Under the pieces are notes generated by a model, which was given only the letters and a program-made list of their open reading frames with translations, did no database searches and was not told where the DNA came from. A stretch of 64,000 bases of DNA, taken from assembly GCA_039908525.1 (NCBI GenBank), contig JAMOAY010000002.1, positions 62,001 to 126,000 of the forward strand. The letters are read 5' to 3'. Origin of the DNA: Magnetaquicoccus sp039908525 (GTDB lineage: Bacteria; Pseudomonadota; Magnetococcia; Magnetococcales; Magnetaquicoccaceae). Position 1 is the first letter of the stretch; every line of letters begins with the position of its first letter. This document shows positions 1-8,445 of this stretch, piece by piece. Position numbers and translations under genes: made by a program.

Positions 1-1
1 T

Positions 2-1129
2 CAGGCCTTGAATTTCGTCAATGTTTTTGAAAAAGGGGCCAAAGGGGGCGATGAATATCTGTGGAGCGGGTTTGTGGTCGTCGGGGATCTCAAAAAGCTG
101 CTTTCCCGTTTTATCGGGCCGGAATATGCGGTGCTGGATTTTTCCCAATACATGCGACAACGCCATCTCACCTTGGATGATTCCGCGCAGGCCCCGGCCC
201 AACTGGTGGCGTTTGCCGAGAAACGCCTGACCGGCGCCATCGGATCGGCATCGGCACGGGTGATGATCTCCTCGGTGGTCAAGGGGGAGGCATTGGACCT
301 GCATGGTGTGATGCGGATCCTGGATGAAACCAGCCAGGTGATCGAGTATTCCCAACGTCTGGAGCTGAAATCACGCCAACTGGAGGCCGCCACCCGACAG
401 TTGCAGGCGGTCAACACACGGTTGCAGGAGCTGGATCGCCTGAAGGATGAGTTCATTTCCACAGTCAGTCATGAGTTGAGAACCCCCCTGACCGCCATTC
501 GTGCCTTTTCGGAAATTCTGCGCGACAATGAGGATATGGAGATCCAGGAACGACACCGATTCACAGAGATCATCATCAAAGAGGCCGAACGGTTGACACG
601 TCTGGTCAATCAGATCCTGGATCTGGCCAAAATGGAGTCTGGCAAAATGGAGTGGCATGTTACCGACGTGGATCTGTCGCAGATCGCCCAGGAAGCCATC
701 GACACCACCCGGCAACTGTTCGAAAACAAATCGATACGTCTGGTCAACCGGGTATCCGACCAACCCTTGATCCTGCGCGCCGATCGGGACAAAATCATCC
801 AGGTGGTGATCAATCTGCTATCCAATGCCGTCAAATTCTGTGCCACCGACAGCGGTTTGGTGGAGATCCAATCCCTGGAAACAGAGGAGGGCATGGGCCT
901 GACCGTCACGGATAATGGCGCGGGCATCCCACCGGGGGATCTGGAAAGAATTTTTGAGAAGTTTCATCAAGTACACCACAGCATGGCTGATTTTCCTCTG
1001 GGAACCGGTCTGGGCCTGACCATTTGCAGTCGGATTATTGAGCGCCACAGCGGACGAATATGGGCGGAGAGCGTTCTGGGAGAGGGCGCGTCGTTTCATT
1101 TTGTGTTGCCTGCGAGTCCAAAGGCTTGA
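2..1129 (+). CDS. C-terminal part of a CbrA-like sensor histidine kinase (truncated by window edge)
   Basis: The frame is open to the first base, so the N-terminus is missing. Residues are counted from the TTG at 8. Residues 1-105 resemble the STAC-type linker found after SLC5 solute-symporter domains in CbrA-like kinases, including GAIGSASARVMISSVVKGE (76-94). A coiled coil (about 110-145) leads to the H-box SHELRTPLT with the phospho-accepting His155. The ATPase domain follows with an N-box (NLLSNAVKF), DNGAGIP and GTGLGLT. The protein ends just after the ATPase domain, so there is no fused receiver, unlike many CbrA hybrids. Known role of the family: autophosphorylation of His and signalling tied to nutrient uptake. 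That a symporter domain lies upstream is inferred. It converges on etfB with only 29 bases between them. Confidence 0.8.
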   Translation, partial: QALNFVNVFEKGAKGGDEYLWSGFVVVGDLKKLLSRFIGPEYAVLDFSQYMRQRHLTLDDSAQAPAQLVAFAEKRLTGAIGSASARVMISSVVKGEALDLHGVMRILDETSQVIEYSQRLELKSRQLEAATRQLQAVNTRLQELDRLKDEFISTVSHELRTPLTAIRAFSEILRDNEDMEIQERHRFTEIIIKEAERLTRLVNQILDLAKMESGKMEWHVTDVDLSQIAQEAIDTTRQLFENKSIRLVNRVSDQPLILRADRDKIIQVVINLLSNAVKFCATDSGLVEIQSLETEEGMGLTVTDNGAGIPPGDLERIFEKFHQVHHSMADFPLGTGLGLTICSRIIERHSGRIWAESVLGEGASFHFVLPASPKA

Positions 1130-1158
1130 TATCGGGGAGTCGGTTCACCGCCTTCGTG

Positions 1159-1959
1159 TCACAGCCGTCCGACCGCTCTGCACAACACCTCCCCCAGTGC
1201 CTCCACACTCTGCAATGCCCTGCCCGGCGGTCGGATGGCCGGCGGTTGCACAGCCAGGCAATGCAGGCGGGGGGTCAACGGCAGGCCCCAATGGTCGGGG
1301 GAAAAACGTTCCAACGGCTTGCGGCGGGCCTTCATGATGTTGGGCAGACTGGCATAGCGGGGCCCACCGTCCTCCTGGATGCCGTTGAGGCACCAGTCCA
1401 CCGTGATGACGGCGGGCAGGGGGACTGCCCAACGTTCCGCTCCCTCTTTCGTCTCGCGCACCACCCAGACCTCCCCGGTCTGCAGGTCGATCCGGGTCGC
1501 ACAGGTGAGCTGCCCCCAACCGAGCAGGGCCGCTGTCATGACCCCGGTTTGGCCATGGTCGGCATCCACCCCCTGCCGACCGGTGAGCAAGAGATCCGCC
1601 TCCTCATGGCGGGCCGCAGCCGCCAGACACTTGGCGACCGACAAGGGCTCCAGACCCGCATCCGCCTCCACCCGCAGGGCCCGGTCGGCGCCCATGGCCA
1701 GAGCGGTGCGCAGATGCTCCTCCCAAACCGGCGGGCCCACGGTCACCACCGTCACCTGACTGGCCACGCCGGCCTCCCGGAAGCGAATGGCCGCCTCCAG
1801 AGCCACCTCATCAAACGGATTGAGGAGGGTGGCCACACCCAGCGATGTACCCCCCGGGCTTGACCAGGGACCGACTCCATGCCCACAGACATCCCCCTCG
1901 GCAAAACAAACCGGGCGATCCGGATCCACCACCGGTTTGATGGCCACCAGGATGTTCAT
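1159..1959 (-). CDS. etfB: Electron transfer flavoprotein beta subunit
   Basis: Residues 1-266 match the EtfB/FixA fold: an MNILVAIKPV start strand, NPFDEVALEAA, and the nucleotide-binding stretch GRQGVDADHGQTG near residue 130. The family forms a heterodimer with EtfA and carries electrons from dehydrogenases to a quinone oxidoreductase; the beta subunit binds AMP. The ATG overlaps the dsbA stop by four bases (ATGA), so translation is probably coupled. No etfA is adjacent: the gene is last in its operon and converges on a kinase gene. The partner must be encoded elsewhere if the protein works as a normal ETF. Family call is firm; partner and pathway are unknown. Confidence 0.88.
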   Translation of the reverse strand: MNILVAIKPVVDPDRPVCFAEGDVCGHGVGPWSSPGGTSLGVATLLNPFDEVALEAAIRFREAGVASQVTVVTVGPPVWEEHLRTALAMGADRALRVEADAGLEPLSVAKCLAAAARHEEADLLLTGRQGVDADHGQTGVMTAALLGWGQLTCATRIDLQTGEVWVVRETKEGAERWAVPLPAVITVDWCLNGIQEDGGPRYASLPNIMKARRKPLERFSPDHWGLPLTPRLHCLAVQPPAIRPPGRALQSVEALGEVLCRAVGRL

Positions 1960-2618
1960 CGGGCGGCCAATGTTTCAAGAATCATGAAAAGTTTTTCATA
2001 ATCGACCGTGTCGGCAGTGCCTTTGGCATGTTTGCCGGGCAGAACCCGATAGGTGCTGTTGACCACCAGGGTGGGTGTTGACGAGCTGCGGAAGGCCTGT
2101 TGCAGGGCTTTGGCCTGGGTGATTCTGGCAGAGACGCCAAAAGAGTTCATGTGGGAGCGAAACGACTGGGCATCCATGCCGGTTGCCTCGGCCAGAAACA
2201 CCATCTCCTCCAGGTTTTCAATGTCGGCAGAGTTTCCGAAGTGGGCTTTGAGGATGGCCTGTTTCATGGCCTCTCCCCTGCCCAGGAACTCCGCAGCAAA
2301 AAAGGCCCGCACGGGGATATCCGTCTGTTTGCCCCAGTACACCGGTACCGATTTGAACACAAAGCGGTCCTTGTTTTTTTCCGCCCAGGCGGCCGTGTGC
2401 GGTGCAAGCGAAAAACAGTGCGGGCACTTGAAGTTGAAAATTTCCACCACCTCCGGCTTGCTGCCCGTATGGGGCACCTCCGGACCGATCAGTTCGTAAT
2501 GCACTCCGGCCTGCAGGGGCGGAGCGGTCGGGCGGGAGGAATCGGCGCCGGCCTGCTGCAGACCACCTGTCAACAACAAAACGATGAGTGCCCACCGGGG
2601 CAAGAGAGGTGTGCGCAT
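1956..2618 (-). CDS. dsbA: DsbA-type periplasmic thiol:disulfide oxidoreductase
   Basis: 220 residues. A signal peptide (about 1-25, basic start then LIVLLLTGGL) points to export to the periplasm. The thioredoxin-fold active site is CPHC (Cys65, Cys68), the classical DsbA sequence, and the cis-proline loop is visible as STPTLVV near the C-terminus, with the alpha-helical insert between. The expected reaction is disulfide donation to exported proteins, with reoxidation by DsbB, which is not in the window. Middle gene of osmC-dsbA-etfB: it starts three bases after the osmC stop and overlaps etfB. Several cysteine-bearing pilus and secreted proteins nearby could be substrates, but that is inference. 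Confidence 0.92.
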   Translation of the reverse strand: MRTPLLPRWALIVLLLTGGLQQAGADSSRPTAPPLQAGVHYELIGPEVPHTGSKPEVVEIFNFKCPHCFSLAPHTAAWAEKNKDRFVFKSVPVYWGKQTDIPVRAFFAAEFLGRGEAMKQAILKAHFGNSADIENLEEMVFLAEATGMDAQSFRSHMNSFGVSARITQAKALQQAFRSSSTPTLVVNSTYRVLPGKHAKGTADTVDYEKLFMILETLAAR

Positions 2619-2621
2619 GGA

Positions 2622-3047
2622 TCAGCCTTCCTGGATTTCGTAGCTGGAGTGAATGGTTGCCGTTTTGCCCAACATGGCGGAAGCGGAGCAGTATTTTTCT
2701 TCGGAAAGGCGGATGGCCCGCTCCACGGCATGGGCAGGGAGTTCCTTGCCAGTGACGGTAAAATGCATGTAGATTTCCAGAAAGACCTTGGGGTCACTCT
2801 CCGCACGGCTGCCTCTGAGGGTGGCTACGCAATCGGAGACCGCATGGCGGCCCTTGCGCAAGATGGTCAATACGTCGATGGATGCACATCCCCCCATGCC
2901 GATCAGCAGCAGCTCCATGGGACGGATGCCCATGTCTCGTCCTCCCACGGACGGGGCGGCGTCCATGACCAGCGTATGGCCGGAACCGGATTCGCCCAGC
3001 AGCTGCATGCCGTCAATCAGTTTGACTCGTGCGGTTACGTCCGCCAT
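2622..3047 (-). CDS. OsmC/Ohr-family protein
   Basis: About 141 residues from MADVTARV. The ATG at 3047 is chosen because AAGGAG lies seven bases upstream; an in-frame ATG-like start 57 bases earlier has no such site. OsmC features are clear: GIRPMELLLIGMGGCASID with the conserved Cys in the long central helix, and the second Cys in EEKYCSASAML. These two cysteines are the peroxidatic pair that reduces organic hydroperoxides in the family. First gene of an operon with dsbA and etfB, suggesting thiol/redox maintenance. Whether the real substrate is a hydroperoxide or a sulfur compound cannot be told from sequence. Confidence 0.88.
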   Translation of the reverse strand: MADVTARVKLIDGMQLLGESGSGHTLVMDAAPSVGGRDMGIRPMELLLIGMGGCASIDVLTILRKGRHAVSDCVATLRGSRAESDPKVFLEIYMHFTVTGKELPAHAVERAIRLSEEKYCSASAMLGKTATIHSSYEIQEG

Positions 3048-3211
3048 GCTACTCTCCTTGGTATGGTGTGACCCTGCCCGCCTGCGCCGGAGACTAAGGA
3101 TCACATGAATCGGCTAAAGATGCGCAGGTTCCCTGATCGGGTGCGACAAGGCCATGGTGCAAACGAAAAGGGCGTCCGGTCAAGTATAGATCTGCTGTGG
3201 AGGGAGTTCCC
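3048..3211. other. Divergent intergenic region, osmC / DHH gene
   Basis: 164 bases between divergent genes, so it must hold promoters for both. No convincing paired -35/-10 boxes were seen. A strong ribosome binding site, GGAGGGAG, precedes the ATG at 3212. Confidence 0.5.
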
Positions 3212-4321
3212 ATGAAAAATGAGTCTGACGTGCCCCGTACGGCGGGGGATGAGAGCAGGAAGTCCAGCCAACTGACAGAGCTTTTGAAAGGACGCGAGGG
3301 AGAGCGCCATGCGATCGTGCTGCAGGATTTCCCGGATCCCGACGCCATCTCTTGTGGCTTTGCCTATAGCCTCCTGGCGCGGCAGTGGGGGATTGAAGCC
3401 GAGCTGATCTATGGAGGTCGTATCAGCCATCAGGAAAATATCGCCATGGTCAACCTGCTCAATATTTCGTTGACTCTGTGCGATGTGGAGGAGATCCCCC
3501 GTGGACGCTATCAGGGCAGTGTGTTCGTGGATGGTCAGGGCACCACCTCCTGCCTGGTCGATCGCCTGGAGGCTGCCGGGGTGCCGGTGCTGATTGTGGT
3601 GGATCATCACGCCCAACAGGAGCGCCTGCAACCTCTGTTTTCTGACATCCGACCGGCTGTCGGGGCCTGTGCCTCCATTTTTGTCAGCTACCTGCAAGAG
3701 GGGTTGATGCCCTTGTCCGTCAAAACGGAGCATCGCAATCTGGCCACGGCCCTCATGCACGGCATCATCTCCGAAACAGGGGCTCTGATCGAGGCACAGG
3801 CACAGGATTTCACGGCGGCTGCCTATCTGCAACCCTTCTGTGATCGGGAGCTGCTGACCGAAATTCTGCACCAGCAACGCAGCCAGAAGGTCATGGAGGT
3901 GATCAGCGTCGCTTTGGAAAACCGGGTGATCCGTTCCGGTTTTTGCATTTCCGGGGTGGGCTACCTGCGCGCCGCCGACCGGGATGCTTTGCCCCAGGCT
4001 GCGGATTTCCTGCTGACGGAAGAGATGGTGCACACGGCGATCGTGTTCGGTATTGTCCAGGGGGAACGGGAAGAGATACACGGCTCGTTGCGTACCACCA
4101 AGTTGACCATGTCGCCCGATCAGTTTTTGAAGGAGGCGTTGGGCAAAATGACCAGCGGTTCCCACTACGGTGGTGGCAAGGCCAGGGCAGGTGGTTTCGA
4201 GATTCCGTTGGGATTTCTGGCGGGGCATGACGATGCCGAGCTTTCCAAACTGAAGTGGGACACCTTTAAGGCCAAGATTCAGAAAAAATTTTTCACCAAG
4301 ATCGGCGCGGAGGATGCCTGA
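3212..4321 (+). CDS. DHH/DHHA1-family phosphoesterase (NrnA-like)
   Basis: 369 residues from MKNESDV; this ATG is preceded by GGAGGGAG at good spacing, unlike the GTG 15 bases upstream. DHH motifs in order: DPDAISC (Asp42, Asp44), VDGQGT (Asp107) and VVDHH (Asp131-His-His), all metal ligands for two Mn ions. The C-terminal DHHA1 substrate-binding region carries GSHYGGGKARAGGF. The family hydrolyses short oligonucleotides, pAp or cyclic dinucleotides from the 3' or 5' end in the cytoplasm; which of these applies here is unknown. Its last eight bases overlap the first possible start of lipA, so the two are probably co-transcribed. Confidence 0.85.
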   Translation: MKNESDVPRTAGDESRKSSQLTELLKGREGERHAIVLQDFPDPDAISCGFAYSLLARQWGIEAELIYGGRISHQENIAMVNLLNISLTLCDVEEIPRGRYQGSVFVDGQGTTSCLVDRLEAAGVPVLIVVDHHAQQERLQPLFSDIRPAVGACASIFVSYLQEGLMPLSVKTEHRNLATALMHGIISETGALIEAQAQDFTAAAYLQPFCDRELLTEILHQQRSQKVMEVISVALENRVIRSGFCISGVGYLRAADRDALPQAADFLLTEEMVHTAIVFGIVQGEREEIHGSLRTTKLTMSPDQFLKEALGKMTSGSHYGGGKARAGGFEIPLGFLAGHDDAELSKLKWDTFKAKIQKKFFTKIGAEDA

Positions 4322-5273
4322 TGGCCGAGTGCGGCGTGGTTTGCACCATGGAGCAAACATGCGGAACGACGTCGCCATGGCGCTGACCGAAGGGGGGATG
4401 CACCGGCAGAAGCCCACCTGGTTGCGGGTCGATGCGCCCCGCTCGGCCGGGTATCTGGCCCTGCACGGCCTGTTGCAACAGCAACAGTTGCATTCGGTAT
4501 GTGCTGCTGCGCTCTGCCCCAACCGGGGCCACTGTTGGCAGACAGGAACAGCGGCGTTCATGATTCTGGGGGGCGTTTGCACCCGACGCTGCGCCTTTTG
4601 CGCGGTACCGACGGGGCGACCAGAACCGGTGGACCCGGAGGAGCCCCGCCGTCTGGCGGCTGCGGTACGGGCCATGGATCTGCGTCATGTGGTGATTACC
4701 TCGGTAGACCGGGACGATCTACCGGATGGGGGAGCCGGGCAGTTTGTGGCCTGTGTGGAAGCCGTCCGGGCGGATGCGGGTCAGAAGGGGGTGACGGTGG
4801 AGGTGTTGACCCCGGATTTTCGCGGCAAGGAGGGTGCCTTGTCTCGGGTTCTGGCGGCGGGCCCGACCGTTTTCAACCACAACATGGAGACGGTGGCGCG
4901 CCTCTATCCCACCGTTCGACCGGCGGCCAGCTACGCATGCTCTTTGGAACTGCTGCGTCAAGCAACTCTGTACGGGGGAAACCTGTCGGGTGGAGCTGCT
5001 CTGCAGACCAAATCCGGTATCATGCTGGGGTTGGGCGAATCTCCCGAAGAGATCTCTTGTCTTTTACAAGAGTTGCGCACAGTAGGGGTGACACTGCTCA
5101 CCATCGGCCAATATCTGCAACCCAGCCGGGCCCATCATCCGGTGGTGGCGTACCATACACCCGAGCGGTTTGCAGAGCTGAAGGCGGAAGCCATGGAGCT
5201 GGGATTTACAGGTGTGGAGAGCCAACCATTGGCCCGCTCCTCGTTTCATGCCCGGCAGTTGATGGATCGGTAG
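4314..5273 (+). CDS. lipA: Lipoyl synthase (radical SAM)
   Basis: Up to 319 residues. Inserts two sulfurs into protein-bound octanoyl groups to make the lipoyl cofactor. Both cluster motifs are present: the auxiliary CX4CX5C (Cys63, 68, 74) and the radical-SAM CX3CX2C (Cys89, 93, 96). HVVITSVDRDDLPDGG and FNHNMETV are strongly conserved in LipA, and the C-terminal RSSFHA supplies the Ser that ligates the auxiliary cluster. The start is uncertain: the ATG at 4314 overlaps the previous gene, while ATGs at 4359 and 4377 would still leave all motifs intact. No lipB or lipoate-protein ligase lies next to it. Confidence 0.93.
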   Translation: MPDGRVRRGLHHGANMRNDVAMALTEGGMHRQKPTWLRVDAPRSAGYLALHGLLQQQQLHSVCAAALCPNRGHCWQTGTAAFMILGGVCTRRCAFCAVPTGRPEPVDPEEPRRLAAAVRAMDLRHVVITSVDRDDLPDGGAGQFVACVEAVRADAGQKGVTVEVLTPDFRGKEGALSRVLAAGPTVFNHNMETVARLYPTVRPAASYACSLELLRQATLYGGNLSGGAALQTKSGIMLGLGESPEEISCLLQELRTVGVTLLTIGQYLQPSRAHHPVVAYHTPERFAELKAEAMELGFTGVESQPLARSSFHARQLMDR

Positions 5274-5306
5274 CGTGACCGGCAGGGTCGGCCATGGCCC
5301 GGAACA

Positions 5307-5335
5307 AGAGGTTTTTCCCCCTCTCTGCCCTTTTT
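5307..5335 (+). terminator. Possible terminator after lipA
   Basis: A short stem AGAGG/CCTCT (5307-5311 with 5320-5324) is followed by CTGCCC and five Ts. The stem is only five base pairs, so this is tentative. Confidence 0.3.
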
Positions 5336-5347
5336 GTTGATGGCCCC

Positions 5348-5376
5348 TTGACGTTTGTTGCCAGATATCGTACAAG
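5348..5376 (+). promoter_or_regulatory. Sigma-70-like promoter of tRNA-Ile
   Basis: TTGACG at 5348-5353 and TACAAG at 5371-5376 are separated by exactly 17 bases. The expected start would fall about ten bases before the mature tRNA 5' end at 5393. Confidence 0.55.
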
Positions 5377-5392
5377 TCCTCGGTTCCCGCAG

Positions 5393-5469
<77 letters not shown>

Positions 5470-5499
5470 ATTCTCTTAAATGAAAACGCTATCCTCGAG

Positions 5500-5527
5500 A
5501 AGGTCGCCTGCCCTGGCGGCCTTTTTT
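5500..5527 (+). terminator. Rho-independent terminator of tRNA-Ile
   Basis: A nine-base-pair stem (AAGGTCGCC with GGCGGCCTT, one G-T pair) around loop TGCCCT, followed directly by a T tract ending at 5527. Confidence 0.8.
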
Positions 5528-5592
5528 GCGAGAAAAGCGGCGTTCAATTTCATTTTTCCGGCAGACGGTCCGGTGGGAGGCGTCACGACGGT

Positions 5593-5627
5593 ACGGCTCA
5601 CTCCTCCAGAGGGAAAGAGTGAGCCGT
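5593..5627. repeat. Perfect 11-bp stem-loop downstream of the rhodanese gene
   Basis: ACGGCTCACTC (5593-5603) pairs perfectly with GAGTGAGCCGT (5617-5627) around a 13-base loop. It lies 42 bases past the stop of the minus-strand rhodanese gene and could end or stabilise that mRNA. There is no T tract. Confidence 0.5.
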
Positions 5628-5668
5628 GCGCTTGGAACCTTTGTGGTGCTACACCCTGCCCTCTGCCA

Positions 5669-6283
5669 TCACGGCGTGACGAGCGGCAGGCCGGCATCCA
5701 CCCATCCCTGGTTGCCATCCCGGAAATAATAAATCTTCCCGGTGTAGCCAAGCGTCACCAACGCCTTGATACCAACAGGGCTCTGTTCACACCACCAACC
5801 ATTGCAGAAGGCAATGATATCTTTGCCTTCCAACTGCTTGATCTTGGACTTGACCTTGGCTTCCGGTCCCGCAAGGTCGCTGAAGGGCAGGCTGACCGAG
5901 CCGGGAAGCGTACCTTTCTGGAACCAGTCCGGGGTTCTCATGTCGACGATGAGGATCTTTTTGGCATTGATGTCGGCCGCCATCTTGGCAAAATCCTCCA
6001 CGCGAACGGTGGTGGCCCCTGGCAGGGTGTCCGGCTGCACGCAGAACGGCGGGCACTTGCGACTGGCGGGATCCTTGAACGCATCGGCCTTGGCCTTGCT
6101 GCGATCCTGTTTGATCTGCACCCCGTTCAGGGTGAATTCAGGGATGACAACCTCCAACGCATGTTTGGATTGTGCAGCCGCCACGCTGGCCCCCAGGGCA
6201 GCCTCCTCGGCCTGTACAGAACCGGCACAGCCGAACATCAGTAAAACGGCCGCAACGGGAAACAAACTTTTCGCAATTTTCAT
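5669..6283 (-). CDS. Exported rhodanese-domain protein
   Basis: 204 residues from MKIAKSLF; the ATG at 6283 has AAGGAG nearby. The N-terminus is an export signal. Cleavage after VQA is likely; LMFGC gives a poor lipobox. One rhodanese domain fills the C-terminal two thirds, with IVDMRTPDW and the active-site region FCNGWWCEQSP, where the first Cys is the expected persulfide carrier. A second pair, CPPFC, lies in the N-terminal half and is not part of the core fold. Rhodaneses move sulfane sulfur between thiols; the periplasmic location and nearby dsr operon make a link to sulfur oxidation plausible but unproven. Gene stands alone. Confidence 0.85.
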   Translation of the reverse strand: MKIAKSLFPVAAVLLMFGCAGSVQAEEAALGASVAAAQSKHALEVVIPEFTLNGVQIKQDRSKAKADAFKDPASRKCPPFCVQPDTLPGATTVRVEDFAKMAADINAKKILIVDMRTPDWFQKGTLPGSVSLPFSDLAGPEAKVKSKIKQLEGKDIIAFCNGWWCEQSPVGIKALVTLGYTGKIYYFRDGNQGWVDAGLPLVTP

Positions 6284-6485
6284 GACAATATCTCCTTTGT
6301 GTGCTAGAATTGGCCCGGTTGTGTGATGGACCATGACACGGTGAGGTTACGCTCGTCATGTTTGAAAAGCAACAAAATTCGGGATAACAACCGTGTGAGC
6401 GCCCAAAGAGCCCGCACACAGTCAAGATCCGAAACAAGGGACCGGCGGCCTTGAACCGGTTTTTCGCCCGCAAGAGGAGGGACGC

Positions 6486-8405
6486 ATGAAGGATTTTCTT
6501 GACAGTCTGCTGCACAGTTTGAAGATGTCCACCATCATGGCCGTTGGTTTCGGCAGTGTGATCCTGTTGCTGCTCATCATCTCTGCGGCCTCCTATACCG
6601 GTCTGGGAACAGCCATTCAGGGATTTGTGAACTACCGGGCCCTTGCCAGCGATACCAACCTGGTCGGACAACTGCAGGCGAACATGCTGATGGTGCGCAT
6701 GGATGTGGCCACTTTCAACGCCAGTGGCACGCAGGATGCTGTGCTCGCCTATCAAAAGCACGCAAAATCCATGACCCAGTTTCTGGAAGAGGCCAGGAAG
6801 GCCATCGTTCACCCGGAACGGGCCAACACGATCAACCGGTTGGGCAACAACATCCGGGAATACGAACAGGGGTTTGGCAACATTGTGCAGCTGCGCAAGG
6901 AGTTGGATGAACTGGTCGCCACGGGCATGAACCCCAACAGCCTGGAAATGCGCAAACATTTGGCTGCCATCTCCAAGCTGGCCTCCGAGGAGAGAGACTC
7001 TTCCAGCGCCTACTACGTCGGGCAGGTGCAGGAACATGTCCTGCTGGGGTTGCTGTACGCCACCCGCTTTCTCAGCCAGAACATGGCAGATGATGTTCTT
7101 CAGGTAGAGAAGGAGTTGCAGACATCGATCAAGGCGCTTCTCACCAAGCTGGCCAGTGAGCTGGATTACTCGGAGCCGCAGACCGCCTCCATCAAGGCGT
7201 TTATGGCGGCACGGGATGCCTACTACAAAACCTTTCAGAAGGCGGTACAAAACATCAACCGCCGCAACGACATCCAGCACAACCAACTGGAACGGATCGG
7301 CATGGGGGTGGGCAAGGATGTTGAGGAGATCACCCGCTCCATCATGGCGGATCAGGACGCTCTGGGACCGTTGGTCCAGCAGAACAATGAACGGACGATC
7401 GGTGTGGTGGTGGTGGTTTCCCTGGTCAGTCTCTTCGCCGCCGTCTTTCTGGCATGGAACACCACCCGGATGATCCGCGGGCCACTGGGTGGCGAACCCG
7501 CTGTGCTGGCGCATCTCGTGCAGAAGCTCTCCCAGGGTGATCTGTCTGTGGAGGTATCGGTGCCCGCCGGCGACACGACAAGTCTGGCGGCCTCCATACT
7601 CTGCATGGTTGCCAAACTGAAGGCGGTCACGGAGGATATTGCCGCTGCTGCCGACAACGTTGCAGCGGGCAGCAATGAGCTGTCGGACGCCGCGCAAAGC
7701 CTGGCCCAAGGGGCTTCGCAGCAGGCTGCCTCCATTGAAGAGACATCGGCGGCCATGGAACAGATCACAGCCAGTATCGAGAACAACAACAGCAATGCCC
7801 AGGCGACCATGGCCATCTCCCAGAAAGCCGCCGCCGATGCCAGGAAAGGCGAGGAGTCGGTGCGCCATGCCGTGCAGGCCATGAAAGAAATTGCCTCCAA
7901 GATCAATATTATCGAAGAGATTGCCCGGCAGACCAACCTGCTGGCCCTGAATGCCGCCATTGAGGCGGCACGGGCCGGGGAGCATGGCAAGGGGTTTGCC
8001 GTGGTGGCCGCCGAAGTCAGGAAGCTGGCAGAACGCAGTCAGGTGGCCGCAGGGGAGATCAGCCAACTCTCTGCGTCCAGTGTCACGGTGGCCGAGAATA
8101 CGGGTGAGATCATCAACAAGCTGGTGCCGGACATCCAGAAAACAGCGGAACTTGTACAAAAAATAGCGGCTGCCAGCCAGGAGCAGAATCAGGGCACCGG
8201 CCAAATCAACCAGGCCATCCAACAGCTGGATCATGTCATTCAACAGAACGCTGGTTCCTCGGAGGAGATGGCGGCCACATCCGAGGAGCTTTCCGCGCAG
8301 GCGGAACTGGTCAAACACTCCCTTACCTTCTTTCAGACACGGAGCTGCCTGGATCTCCCCAACAGACCTGCCAAACAGAGACGGCAGGAGATCGTACCGG
8401 CGTGA
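6486..8405 (+). CDS. Methyl-accepting chemotaxis protein with HBM-type sensor
   Basis: 639 residues, start chosen on AGGAGG eight bases upstream. TM1 is about residues 14-36 and TM2 about 304-324. The roughly 265-residue periplasmic part between is all-helical and resembles the helical bimodular (HBM) sensor fold. A HAMP-like segment follows, then a long cytoplasmic coiled coil with the signalling tip EIARQTNLLALNAAIEAA near 475-495. The receptor would signal to CheA/CheW, which are not here. No CheR-binding pentapeptide is seen at the C-terminus. The ligand is unknown; HBM receptors are known for small organic acids. Confidence 0.92.
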   Translation: MKDFLDSLLHSLKMSTIMAVGFGSVILLLLIISAASYTGLGTAIQGFVNYRALASDTNLVGQLQANMLMVRMDVATFNASGTQDAVLAYQKHAKSMTQFLEEARKAIVHPERANTINRLGNNIREYEQGFGNIVQLRKELDELVATGMNPNSLEMRKHLAAISKLASEERDSSSAYYVGQVQEHVLLGLLYATRFLSQNMADDVLQVEKELQTSIKALLTKLASELDYSEPQTASIKAFMAARDAYYKTFQKAVQNINRRNDIQHNQLERIGMGVGKDVEEITRSIMADQDALGPLVQQNNERTIGVVVVVSLVSLFAAVFLAWNTTRMIRGPLGGEPAVLAHLVQKLSQGDLSVEVSVPAGDTTSLAASILCMVAKLKAVTEDIAAAADNVAAGSNELSDAAQSLAQGASQQAASIEETSAAMEQITASIENNNSNAQATMAISQKAAADARKGEESVRHAVQAMKEIASKINIIEEIARQTNLLALNAAIEAARAGEHGKGFAVVAAEVRKLAERSQVAAGEISQLSASSVTVAENTGEIINKLVPDIQKTAELVQKIAAASQEQNQGTGQINQAIQQLDHVIQQNAGSSEEMAATSEELSAQAELVKHSLTFFQTRSCLDLPNRPAKQRRQEIVPA

Positions 8406-8419
8406 CCATGGAGGATAAC

Positions 8420-8445
8420 GGGGCGGCGCTTTTTATCGCCTCCCC
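8420..8445. terminator. Stem-loop between convergent genes
   Basis: GGGG-C-GGCG pairs with CGCC-T-CCCC with one mismatch, between the chemotaxis gene and the convergent hydrolase gene. The loop is T-rich. Could act on either transcript; not a textbook terminator. Confidence 0.35.

Noticed and set aside
6138..8318. 726-codon open frame opposite the chemotaxis receptor
   Set aside because: No domain or start site; the sense strand has a complete receptor.
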